Shown here piece after piece: positions 9,562-17,357 of a stretch of DNA of 64,000 nucleotides; the stretch's first letter is position 1; every line of letters begins with the position of its first letter. Location: NCBI RefSeq assembly GCF_900104945.1, contig NZ_LT629736.1, positions 62,001 to 126,000 of the forward strand, read 5' to 3'. A model generated the notes under the pieces. It saw only the letters and a list, made by a program, of their open reading frames with translations. It had not been told where the DNA came from and made no database searches. The stretch comes from Halopseudomonas xinjiangensis. Its GTDB lineage: Bacteria > Pseudomonadota > Gammaproteobacteria > Pseudomonadales > Pseudomonadaceae. The position numbers and the translations under genes are program-made.

Positions 9562-9899
9562 TTTTGGTTCCGGGGAGCGAGGACGGCGATGATATCAGTA
9601 TGCTGCTATTGGGTGCTGGCCGTTCGTCACTCCATTGACGCCTGTCGATTGACCATGCCATACGTGTTTATCGGCCAGTCTCGCTCTTTCATGAGAGGCT
9701 CAAAAAATAAACGATGGCTTCGGTTGTTCGCTCGCTTGCGCTCTGGCCGGAGTTCCGCGCACGTCATACGCCCAGAGCAGATGCTCGGCGCGAGCTACGG
9801 CCGGTTGGTGGCGGAGGGAAGAGTATTTGCCCAGGCGTAGCCACTACCCCGGGCACAAAGGGTTCCGGGTTGGGGAAATCAATGTCACCCGAATAGTCG
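9562..9899. other. Intergenic region upstream of the chemoreceptor operon
   Basis: This 338-base stretch separates two minus-strand genes and must carry the promoter of the chemoreceptor-porin operon at its left end. ATTGAC occurs twice in direct orientation (9634-9639 and 9648-9653), 14 bases apart, which could be a regulator half-site pair. An A-rich patch lies near 9705. I see no convincing small gene, RNA or terminator. Confidence 0.5.
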
Positions 9900-10163
9900 C
9901 TAGCGCAGCTGGCTGTCCTTGCTGCCGCGACGGTTGAAACCTCCATTTTGCCGCACCTTGTCCAGCTTGGTCTGACAGCCGATACAGTAGCGAACGCCCG
10001 GCACAGCCTGACGACGGGCCTCGGGGATCGGCTCGTCGCACTCTTCGCAATGGGTGAGACTGTCGCCCTTGGGTAGCTCGCTGCGCGCGCGGCGCACGGC
10101 GTCACCGACGGTGTCGTCTATCTGATCCTGCACCGCGCCTTCTTTTGCCCAGCCTGTCGCCAT
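9900..10163 (-). CDS. DksA/TraR-family C4 zinc-finger protein
   Basis: This 87-residue protein carries the four-cysteine zinc finger of the TraR/YbiI group: Cys39-x2-Cys42 (THCEECDEP) and Cys60-x2-Cys63 (RYCIGCQTK), followed by a basic tail. It lacks the long N-terminal coiled coil of true DksA, so it resembles the short TraR-like proteins that can enter the RNA polymerase secondary channel. The role is inferred from family only. It is a single gene with an open tail region before the next minus-strand gene. Confidence 0.88.
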   Translation of the reverse strand: MATGWAKEGAVQDQIDDTVGDAVRRARSELPKGDSLTHCEECDEPIPEARRQAVPGVRYCIGCQTKLDKVRQNGGFNRRGSKDSQLR

Positions 10164-10241
10164 GACTCGCTCCTAGGGTTCGATTCCTGTCTGAACAGTT
10201 GAGTGATCATCGCCGCCGGGGTTCCTCACGGTCCGTCGCGG

Positions 10242-10291
10242 TTATCGAACCCCGGCCCTGTGTCATGGTCCGCTGATAACGGGTTCGATAA
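10242..10291. repeat. 11-bp inverted repeat before the HhH gene
   Basis: TTATCGAACCC (10242-10252) is perfectly mirrored by GGGTTCGATAA (10281-10291), with 28 bases between. The right arm runs directly into the AAGGAG ribosome-binding site of the HhH gene. A further copy of the core GGGTTCGAT lies at 10176-10184. It could be an operator or a hairpin masking the ribosome site. Confidence 0.5.
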
Positions 10292-10302
10292 AGGAGACAG
10301 CC

Positions 10303-10734
10303 GTGAGTGAACAGATCAACGCGGGCGATCTTGGCCTGAAGTTGCGCAAGGGCGATGAGTCGTCGCTGTTCAAGTGGTTCCTGGCCAGCTTCCTGTTCGG
10401 CAAACGCATTCAGCAGGATATTGCCAAGCAGACCTATGAGGTCATCGTGGAAAAGCACGGGCGCGATACGCCGCGCAAGTTGTGTAACTGCACCTGGCAG
10501 GAGCTTGTCGACATGCTCGGCGAAGGCAATTACACCCGTTACGACGAGTCGACCGCCGAGCGGCTTCTTGAGATGTGCAAAAAGCTCAACGAGGAGTATG
10601 GAGGCAAGGTGGGAGCGATATTCGAAGCAAGCGCTGACCGCAAGGAGCTGGAAAAGCGTCTCGAACAATTCAAGGGAATCGGACCCAAGACGGTGGAGAT
10701 TTTCCTCCGTGAGGCAGGTGATGTGTGGGCATGA
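10303..10734 (+). CDS. Short helix-hairpin-helix (HhH) protein related to endonuclease III
   Basis: This 143-residue protein has an alpha-helical body ending in a clear HhH motif, FKGIGPKTVEIFLRE (about residues 124-138). In endonuclease III/MutY-type glycosylases the HhH is followed by a Gly-Pro-Asp segment bearing the catalytic Asp; here the protein ends five residues after the HhH, so that aspartate is absent. It may bind DNA without glycosylase activity, or contribute to a partner. The GTG start has AAAGGAG eight bases upstream. Its stop overlaps the otsB start (ATGA), so the two are coupled although functionally unrelated. Confidence 0.8.
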   Translation: MSEQINAGDLGLKLRKGDESSLFKWFLASFLFGKRIQQDIAKQTYEVIVEKHGRDTPRKLCNCTWQELVDMLGEGNYTRYDESTAERLLEMCKKLNEEYGGKVGAIFEASADRKELEKRLEQFKGIGPKTVEIFLREAGDVWA

Positions 10735-11528
10735 GTTCCAGTGCGGCAACTGTGGCACCAGATTGTGAATCGCTCGACTCGCTTGTCGAGCGATTCGGAC
10801 CCAGTCCGGCGCTGTTTCTCGATTATGACGGCACCCTGGCGCCTATTCAGCCGCGGCCTGAGCAGGCCACTCTCAGCGAAGACGTGCGACGGACGCTCCA
10901 ACAGCTGGCTCAGCGGTATCCCGTCGCCATCGTCAGCGGGCGCGAACGCACCGATGTGGAAGATCTCGTCGGCCTGCCCGGCTTGATCTATGCCGGCAGC
11001 CATGGCCTCGATATTGCCGGCCCGGGCGTGCGCTGGGATTCGCCTGAAGCAGGGCATCTGCTGCCGACTCTCGATCAGGCGTTCGACCGTCTGCTCGAAG
11101 ACACTGGCTCTGCATCGGGCATACTGATCGAGCGCAAGCGCTATGCCGTTGCCGTGCATTACAGGCTGGCTGCGGAGGGTGATAAGCAGTTGGCCTGGGA
11201 ATCCGTCGAACGGGTCTGCCAGAGCATGAGCGGGCTGAGACTTGCCAAGGGCAAGAAGGTCTGGGAGCTGCGTCCCGATATCGATTGGGACAAAGGGCGG
11301 GCGATCGAGTGGCTGTGCGCGCAGTTGCGGCGCAGCGAACCTGCTTCCTACCTGCCGGTATTCATAGGCGATGATGTCACCGACGAGGATGGCTTTCGGT
11401 CCGTAGCCGGGCTGGGTGGGGTCGGCGTGCTGGTCGCCGATACACCGAGACCCAGCGCTGCGACCTGCCGAGTGCCATCGTCAGCTGCCGTCGCGGGTCT
11501 GCTCGAGGCGCTGCAAAACCGCGCCTGA
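10731..11528 (+). CDS. otsB: Trehalose-6-phosphate phosphatase
   Basis: This 265-residue HAD-superfamily enzyme removes phosphate from trehalose 6-phosphate, the last step of osmoprotectant trehalose synthesis. The nucleophile motif LFLDYDGTLAP carries Asp31 and Asp33. VSGRERTDVE and AGSHGLDI are typical of OtsB, and the acidic metal motif is FIGDDVTDEDGF. The ATG overlaps the stop of the HhH gene (ATGA); a GTG two codons upstream is the alternative. The partner synthase otsA is not in this window. Confidence 0.92.
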   Translation: MSSSAATVAPDCESLDSLVERFGPSPALFLDYDGTLAPIQPRPEQATLSEDVRRTLQQLAQRYPVAIVSGRERTDVEDLVGLPGLIYAGSHGLDIAGPGVRWDSPEAGHLLPTLDQAFDRLLEDTGSASGILIERKRYAVAVHYRLAAEGDKQLAWESVERVCQSMSGLRLAKGKKVWELRPDIDWDKGRAIEWLCAQLRRSEPASYLPVFIGDDVTDEDGFRSVAGLGGVGVLVADTPRPSAATCRVPSSAAVAGLLEALQNRA

Positions 11529-11867
11529 CTTCGTGGGCCGCTGGCGAAGCCCGCTCGGCGCCAGGCTCCTCGAGGTGCAACGGCCCTCGGCGTTCACAGG
11601 AATTCAATGAAACTTCCTGTTACGCATCGAGTCGTAACCACACAGCTGGAACGTCAGCCAAGGATGAAGCGAGTGTGGGTCTCGTCTGACCTCTTCTGCA
11701 TGTCCTCGGGCTTTCTCCAGTGGCCGGCCGTAAGCGTCGACGTCGCCCGGCTTCGTTTCATCGCCGAACCAGACCGCATTCGGTTCTGCCTGAGCGCTTC
11801 AAAAGAAAGCCGAAGTCTTGCAGCTTCGCGCAATGATCCTCAGCAGATGCAGGAAAGGAGTTTCTGT
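11529..11867. other. Intergenic region between otsB and the oxygenase gene
   Basis: This is 339 bases without a convincing gene. The frame upstream of the oxygenase stays open to 11607, but that part is Arg/Ser/Val-rich with no family features, and a good ribosome site (AAAGGAG) serves the ATG at 11868. I see no terminator after otsB and no clear promoter. Confidence 0.5.
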
Positions 11868-12644
11868 ATGTTTGAGTTATCGACCGTCGAGCCCGCCACC
11901 GTGGTCCGTCTCGTCAGGGACATCGACACCCAGGGTTTTGCTGTGCTGGATAATTTCATTTCTGGCGAGCAGTTACAGCACGCGCGTGAGTTCATTTCGC
12001 GCCAGGTGGAAGAGCACGGTCCCGAGTATTTTGCCCTGCATGGTCTCACTGCCATGCATGGAAGCCTGTTCGAAGAGCTAGGTACCTCACCCGCCTTTCG
12101 GCAGATGCTTCACGAGGTATACCAGACAGGCCTCAAGCAGACTCTGCCGCCAGATGAGAAAGCCTTCCCGGTGATCCGCTTTCTGCAAGGTCGCACCGGG
12201 CGCAAGGAGTCTCACTTCTTTCACTTCGACGCGACCGGCCTGACCGCGCTGGTACCCATCGTCATCCCGACCGAGGGGCAGCACTGCGGCGACCTGATCA
12301 CCTTTCCCAACATTCGGCCGGTGCGTCGCAGTGTGATGGTCAACGTCATCGAAAAGGCGGTCTTGCACAACACGGTGAGCCAGAAGCTGACTTCATGGCT
12401 GATTGGACGGGGATGGCTCAAACCGGTACGAATCAAGCTGCAGCCAGGCAACGTATATCTGTTCTGGGGATACCGAAGCCTGCACGCGAACGACCCGTGC
12501 GATCCAAGCATGCTTCGCGCCACTGCGCTCTATCACTACGGGAATCCGCACCGCCACAGCTGGTTGGCCAAGCGCCTGTTGGGTCGTAACCAGCGCCACC
12601 TGCCGGCGGCCGAGCCGGAAGCGCCGGTGCTGCCGGAGATCTGA
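11868..12644 (+). CDS. Putative 2-oxoglutarate/Fe(II)-dependent oxygenase (PhyH-like)
   Basis: This 258-residue protein shows the metal facial triad of cupin-fold oxygenases: His119-x-Asp121 (FFHFDATGL), a distal His206 (YRSLHANDP) and Arg217 eleven residues later as a likely 2-oxoglutarate anchor. The spacing and the N-terminal 'GFAVLDNFIS' opening resemble phytanoyl-CoA-dioxygenase-like proteins. Substrate unknown. The start is set by AAAGGAG seven bases before ATG 11868. It stands alone, convergent with the AraC-family regulator gene, with otsB upstream on the same strand. Confidence 0.72.
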   Translation: MFELSTVEPATVVRLVRDIDTQGFAVLDNFISGEQLQHAREFISRQVEEHGPEYFALHGLTAMHGSLFEELGTSPAFRQMLHEVYQTGLKQTLPPDEKAFPVIRFLQGRTGRKESHFFHFDATGLTALVPIVIPTEGQHCGDLITFPNIRPVRRSVMVNVIEKAVLHNTVSQKLTSWLIGRGWLKPVRIKLQPGNVYLFWGYRSLHANDPCDPSMLRATALYHYGNPHRHSWLAKRLLGRNQRHLPAAEPEAPVLPEI

Positions 12645-12714
12645 TCGCTCGCCCAGGGGCGGGCTGATCGTATGATTCGACTGCGGCGCCGTCAGCTACA
12701 ACGTCGGTTCGTGG

Positions 12715-13794
12715 TTATTTCGAGCGCGCCACCCCAATAGTTTCGCCGATCGCGACCTTGACCGCTCGGCGCATGCTCGAGGCACAGGAAAAACCCATCA
12801 GTTCGGCGATTTCTTCCACGCCCAGACGAGACGCCTTGAGATGATACAGCGTGGCTTCGATGCGAAAGTCGTGCTGGATGCGCCGGAACGAGGTGTTCTC
12901 GTCGGTCAGCCGGCGAGCCAGCGTGCGCGGTGTCATGTGCAAGGCCTGGGCAGTATCTTCCAGCGAGACCGGCCGGTAGATCCTGTCCGGGCTGGCCGGG
13001 AATTGCAGCTGGCGCGAGAAATGCGAGCGGATGTGCATGTGTACCGCTGCGGCAGTGGAAATTTGCAAGCCGGTCAGGCGTAGCTCCTCCTCGCAGCGGG
13101 CGATCAGCTGCTCGAACAGCGCCCGGCGGTACGGGCGGAATGGCTCGGAGTAGAATTGCTGGTGGGCGGCGATTCTCGATTCCGTGCAGCCGAATGTCAC
13201 GCTCTTGCACGGTAGTTGCCGGTAAAGCGCAGCGTGTCGTGGCTCGGGTTGCGCCAGTTCGACGTGAACATCCGGCCGGGCTACCTTCTTGTTACCGCAC
13301 GCATCCCACAACCGTAGCGACATTGCCAGCCGGAACTCCAGTTCGAACTGCACCATCTCCGCCGGCGCGTCCGACGTCTGAAAGCAACGTATGGGGAGTA
13401 CGTAGGTGTCATTCGCATCAACATAGCCGAGCGGCTTGGCCACCGACACCATGTAATAAGGCTGGGCGATCATCGAGAACCGATGGAATGCCTCGCCGGC
13501 CTCTCGAAGGCTCGGGCTGCACTGCGTAACGAAGCCGACCGTGCCGTGAAACGCCCAGTCCCAATTCATGCCGACGAGCAGCCCGAGTCCTGGCGTGTGG
13601 CAGAGCGAAATGCCGTTATGCAGCAGGCGTAGTTGCTGGTTGTAGGAAATCTTTGCGGTGGGGCTGTCCAGCATATGGAGTTCGATGCCGGTCTGCTGAA
13701 GCAACGCGGGCAAGGGCGCGCCAAACTGCACGAAGCTCTCGATAAAGCCCAGCGGATGCAGGTGCAGCGGGATGATGCGGGTGTTTGAATCCAT
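12715..13794 (-). CDS. AraC-family transcriptional regulator
   Basis: This protein of about 359 residues has an N-terminal ligand-type domain (Arabinose_bd class, as in OruR-type regulators) and a C-terminal double helix-turn-helix: VSLEDTAQALHMTPRTLARRL is the first and GVEEIAELMGFSCASSMRRA the second recognition region. It probably activates a catabolic or stress operon. The esterase gene upstream on the same strand is separated from it by a terminator, so it has its own promoter. I chose ATG 13794, which has CGGAG just upstream; a GTG five codons earlier is the alternative. Confidence 0.9.
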   Translation of the reverse strand: MDSNTRIIPLHLHPLGFIESFVQFGAPLPALLQQTGIELHMLDSPTAKISYNQQLRLLHNGISLCHTPGLGLLVGMNWDWAFHGTVGFVTQCSPSLREAGEAFHRFSMIAQPYYMVSVAKPLGYVDANDTYVLPIRCFQTSDAPAEMVQFELEFRLAMSLRLWDACGNKKVARPDVHVELAQPEPRHAALYRQLPCKSVTFGCTESRIAAHQQFYSEPFRPYRRALFEQLIARCEEELRLTGLQISTAAAVHMHIRSHFSRQLQFPASPDRIYRPVSLEDTAQALHMTPRTLARRLTDENTSFRRIQHDFRIEATLYHLKASRLGVEEIAELMGFSCASSMRRAVKVAIGETIGVARSK

Positions 13795-13886
13795 GACGCT
13801 CCGGGGCACGGGCGGACTGTTGAATGTCGAGCCAGGCGCTTGAAGTCCTGAGCGGTCCGTCGTGTTCGCCGCAGTATATAAAAACC

Positions 13887-13909
13887 AACGCCGGCTGGCA
13901 GCCGGCGTT
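13887..13909 (-). terminator. Rho-independent terminator after the esterase gene
   Basis: AACGCCGGCT/AGCCGGCGTT forms a perfect 10-bp stem with a 3-base loop, followed on the minus strand by GGTTTTTATA. It begins 20 bases past the esterase stop and separates that gene from the AraC regulator downstream. Confidence 0.88.
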
Positions 13910-13929
13910 CGTTTACCCTTGGATTCAGC

Positions 13930-15495
13930 TCAAGGGTTCGGTGCCCAAATGGAGCAGCGGTGCGTGGCGCGGAATTGCGTGCCGGAGAACACCACCGGCT
14001 CCGGCGTCACGAACGACACCATCTGACCGTTGGCACTGCTGTACTCCGGCCAGGCGAAGGTACCATCGGTGGCACTGGGATCGCCGTAACGTGCGAAGTT
14101 GGTCCAGGCGCGGGTCATCACATTGGCGAGTTCAACCTGCTGCGCTGTAGCGCGGGTGCCAAACGACGCATCCGAACCGAACAGATACTGGATCTCGAAC
14201 GCGTGGGCGGCGCCGGCGTCCAGCCATTCAGGAATATCAATGATCGGGGGCGCGTCACGGTCAGCAAACTCGTAGGCGTAGAAAGGCGCCTGGCCGTTGG
14301 CCTGGATCCGATTGGCCTGAGTCGATGCGTTGCAGGCGAAGGCGTAATCGGTGTAGGCAGCCACTACCGCACGCGACGGGCTGTTTTCGTATAGCGCCAT
14401 GTCGTATGCCGGCAGGACGGCAGTGCCGAACGTGGCACCAATGATCGCCTTATAGTTCTCCGAGGTGATCGGAGTTGTTTGCGAAGCGAGGAAGTAGGCG
14501 TATTCGTCCAGGTTGGTGCCCGCGATGATAGGCACCTGAGCGAAAGCGCCCGAAGCCAGGGCGGCGCCGACCGATGTCGGCAGAATGTCCGGGCGGAGCG
14601 TGGGGGTCACGCTGCCAGGCGACACGGCAGCGATCTCACCGGGGGTCTTGCCGCGTATACAGGCGACTTCCTGCGCCGGGTCTGCATTGTCACAGCCCAC
14701 TGCGGTGGCAAACGCCTCGCCAGCAGTCTGAGCCGTAGCCATCGGCGTCTGAGTCAGCGAATAGGAGCCGCTCTGCACGATGGCCTTGTCGAACAGATTC
14801 TCCGACGCTGGCGATACCAGATGCGACAGTACGCTCAGCCCCCCTGCGGATTCACCGAAGATGGTGACGTTGCCGGCATCACCGCCGAAGTTGTCGATGT
14901 TTTCCTTCACCCATTTCAGTGCCAGCTGCTGGTCCATGATGCCGTAGCTGCCCGAGGCATTGGCGTCGCTTTCCGCCGACAGGCCCGGATGCGCAAGGAA
15001 TCCGAAGCGTCCGAGGCGGTAGTTGATCGTGACCACGACCGTGTCATGGCTGACCAGACGAGTCGGAACGTAACTCCCGGCACCCGAGCCGAATATGAAT
15101 GCACCGCCATGGATCCACACCATGACCGGGTGAGGTCCAGCAGTCTTCGGCCGGAATACGTTCAGATACAGGCAGTCCTCGCTTCCGCCGCCGGTGGACT
15201 GGACGCAGTCCGATCCGTATTCAGTGGCCGAGCGCACAGCGCTCCAGCTGTCCGGGGCCACCGGCGCCGCGAACCGGAGCTCGCCAACCGGCGGCTTGGC
15301 ATAGGGGATACCGAGATAGGCGGTGAAATCGGTATGGTCTTCCCCGCGCACCGGGCCCGAGCTGGTCTGGCTGATCAACGGATCGGTATTGTTGCTACTG
15401 CTTCCGCCGCTCGACAGGCAACCGGTCAGAGAGGCGGCCAGGATGGCGCCGGCTAACCATTTGCCAGCTGGCATGATGTGATCGTGTAACGACAT
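13930..15495 (-). CDS. Type-B carboxylesterase lipoprotein
   Basis: This 521-residue alpha/beta hydrolase begins with a lipoprotein signal (AASLTGC, lipidated Cys26) and a Ser/Gly/Asn linker, so it is likely anchored in an envelope membrane. The catalytic core shows the type-B hallmarks: the IPYAKPPVGELRF opening, an EDCLYLNV segment, the oxyanion HGGAF at 129-133 and the nucleophile motif GESAGG with Ser216. It should hydrolyse carboxylic esters; the natural substrate is unknown. AGGA seven bases before the ATG supports this start. Single gene, closed by its own terminator. Confidence 0.92.
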   Translation of the reverse strand: MSLHDHIMPAGKWLAGAILAASLTGCLSSGGSSSNNTDPLISQTSSGPVRGEDHTDFTAYLGIPYAKPPVGELRFAAPVAPDSWSAVRSATEYGSDCVQSTGGGSEDCLYLNVFRPKTAGPHPVMVWIHGGAFIFGSGAGSYVPTRLVSHDTVVVTINYRLGRFGFLAHPGLSAESDANASGSYGIMDQQLALKWVKENIDNFGGDAGNVTIFGESAGGLSVLSHLVSPASENLFDKAIVQSGSYSLTQTPMATAQTAGEAFATAVGCDNADPAQEVACIRGKTPGEIAAVSPGSVTPTLRPDILPTSVGAALASGAFAQVPIIAGTNLDEYAYFLASQTTPITSENYKAIIGATFGTAVLPAYDMALYENSPSRAVVAAYTDYAFACNASTQANRIQANGQAPFYAYEFADRDAPPIIDIPEWLDAGAAHAFEIQYLFGSDASFGTRATAQQVELANVMTRAWTNFARYGDPSATDGTFAWPEYSSANGQMVSFVTPEPVVFSGTQFRATHRCSIWAPNP

Positions 15496-15711
15496 GTGCT
15501 GTTCCTGTTCTTATAGGGCTCACCCGTTGCCGCTGCGTCTCGCGTGGGAGCATGGCTCGGGCCGATTGTTATGGATTGGTCCCGCTTGCCGGAACACCGG
15601 GCGATCGTAGAACGACGTGCCGGCGTCGGCTATGACGCGAGTTTCCATTCTTCACAGGATTTGGCAGGTGGCTGCACAGGACCCGCCGGAAGGCTCCGGC
15701 GGAGCATGGGC

Positions 15712-16401
15712 TCATTTGATGGCAGGGGTAGGGCGGATCAGCAGTTCGTTGACGTCCACATGGGCCGGCTGCGACAGCGCATAGACCACCGCCCGGCCGA
15801 TGTCTTCGGGCTCCAGGGCCTGCTCCGGTGGTTGATCGAAAAATGGCGTATCGACCATGCCGGGTTCGATCAGCGTTACACGGATACCGCTTCCGCGGAT
15901 TTCCTCGCGCAACCCATAACCAATGGCCGATACCGCCCATTTCGTGGCGCTGTACATTGAGCCTGCGATGGTCACGCGTCCGGCCGCCGAGCCGGTCAAC
16001 AGCATGTGGCCGCGGCTTTCGCGCAGCGCGGGCAAGCAGGCCTGGACCGTCAGGCCCACACCGTAGACGTTGGTCAGGATCATGTCGCGCCAGCTGTCCG
16101 GATCGGCTCCGCTGAAGCCCCCGGCACTGCCGCCTCGACCGGCATTGGCAAACACCGCATCGATCTGCCCGAAGGTGTCCAGCGCGCGCTCGACCATCTG
16201 TTTCTGGTCTTCCTGGCTCTGGACGTCGCAGCGAACGATGAGCGCGCGTTCAGGGCCGCCGACCGCTTCCTGCACTGCGCGAAGTTTGTCTTCCGAACGG
16301 GCGGCAAGGACCAGCCGATACCCAGCCTTGGCTGCTTCGCGCGCGGTCGCCTCGCCTATGCCCGACGATGCGCCGGTAATCAGCAGGACTGGATCGCTCA
16401 T
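15712..16401 (-). CDS. Short-chain dehydrogenase/reductase
   Basis: This 229-residue classical SDR has the cofactor motif TGASSGIG near the N-terminus, NAG (VFANAGRGG), the catalytic Ser in LLTGSAAGR and the YSATK pair. It should be an NAD(P)-dependent oxidoreductase of unknown substrate. A strong AAAGGAG site precedes ATG 16401; the frame is open further upstream, but that part has no SDR character. It lies 65 bases after the PAP2 gene on the same strand and may be its operon partner. Confidence 0.93.
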   Translation of the reverse strand: MSDPVLLITGASSGIGEATAREAAKAGYRLVLAARSEDKLRAVQEAVGGPERALIVRCDVQSQEDQKQMVERALDTFGQIDAVFANAGRGGSAGGFSGADPDSWRDMILTNVYGVGLTVQACLPALRESRGHMLLTGSAAGRVTIAGSMYSATKWAVSAIGYGLREEIRGSGIRVTLIEPGMVDTPFFDQPPEQALEPEDIGRAVVYALSQPAHVDVNELLIRPTPAIK

Positions 16402-16466
16402 GGTGGTCTCCTTTGAAAGCCGGGGGATGTCCGACGGCCGTGCATCTTTGGAGAGGCGCGAGCTGA

Positions 16467-17219
16467 TCAAGTTCCAGCGCGGCGTTGCCTGCGCTGGCGG
16501 TCGCGCTCTGTATCGAGCATGAGGTTCAGCGTCAGAGGCAGGGCGATGCCGATGCAGGCCGCGACCATCACATCCGTTGGCCAGTGCACGCCAAGTACAA
16601 GACGGGACAGCCCGACCAGCGCGATCCAGGTCAAGGCCAGCCACAAGCCCAGCGAGCGCGTGCCTGGGCGCACCCGGCGCAGGCATAGCGCCAGAGCCAT
16701 GGCACAGGCTGCGGCGCCCAGGGTATGCCCGCTGGGGAAGCTCGATCCCCAATAGACTTCGGTCTCCCACAGAGCGGGTCTGTCCCGCCCCACTGCGCGC
16801 TTGATGAGGTAGACAATCAATACGCCGCCGATGCCGGATGCGGCCAGCAGCAGCGCCTCGGCACGTTGTCGCAGGAAGAAGAGCAGGGCGGTAACCGCGG
16901 CAATCAGTGGCGTGAGGAACATGGAGGACCCGGTGAGCGTTATCCAGGCGAACAGCTGAACTATCTCGGGAGGGGTGTGTTCGTTCAGATACAGCAGAAC
17001 CGCAGTGTCGAAATCGCCGGTTTCAGCGCCCAGCACGTCCTGTCCGACCTTCAGCGCCGTGGCCATGAGCACCAGAATCAGCAGAATCGCGACGCGTCGT
17101 TCCTCCAGACGGGTCGACCAGCCAGGCTGCATGCGTCGCAGTGCAGTGAAGAGAGTCAGGTAAATGGCCGCTACGATCAGTAGCAGGGGGAGCAGGTCTC
17201 GCAAAAGCGTGTCGATCAT
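16467..17219 (-). CDS. PAP2-family membrane phosphatase
   Basis: This 250-residue membrane protein with about six helices carries the complete acid phosphatase signature: KRAVGRDRP (140-148), SSFPSGHT (159-166) and SRLVLGVHWPTD (205-216). The conserved Lys, Arg, two His and Asp are all present. It should dephosphorylate lipid phosphates such as phosphatidic acid or undecaprenyl diphosphate at the periplasmic face. The C-terminus is a short basic cytoplasmic tail. Confidence 0.93.
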   Translation of the reverse strand: MIDTLLRDLLPLLLIVAAIYLTLFTALRRMQPGWSTRLEERRVAILLILVLMATALKVGQDVLGAETGDFDTAVLLYLNEHTPPEIVQLFAWITLTGSSMFLTPLIAAVTALLFFLRQRAEALLLAASGIGGVLIVYLIKRAVGRDRPALWETEVYWGSSFPSGHTLGAAACAMALALCLRRVRPGTRSLGLWLALTWIALVGLSRLVLGVHWPTDVMVAACIGIALPLTLNLMLDTERDRQRRQRRAGT

Positions 17220-17357
17220 TGTTCTCGGCGTCGAAGTCGTGGTCTTGATCAGTCGACCTGTCTTCGGCCCTGCGGTTCGCCGAATCTGTCATCGAATTGT
17301 CACAGCGAGCGAACGCCAGCCGGAGATCGCGCCGGCTTCGCAAGCTGTCGCGAACTG

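Noticed and set aside
9631..9656. ATTGAC direct repeats as a possible Pho box
   Set aside because: The 14-base period and sequence do not fit the 11-bp PhoB repeat, so I report it only as a repeat in the gap.
10171..10190. GGGTTCGATTCC, resembling a tRNA T-loop
   Set aside because: No acceptor, D or anticodon arms can be built around it; it is better explained as one of three copies of the GGGTTCGAT core.
15682..15702. GC-rich hairpin after the SDR gene as a terminator
   Set aside because: The stem is 8 bp but no T-run follows on the minus strand, so I could not support it as a terminator.
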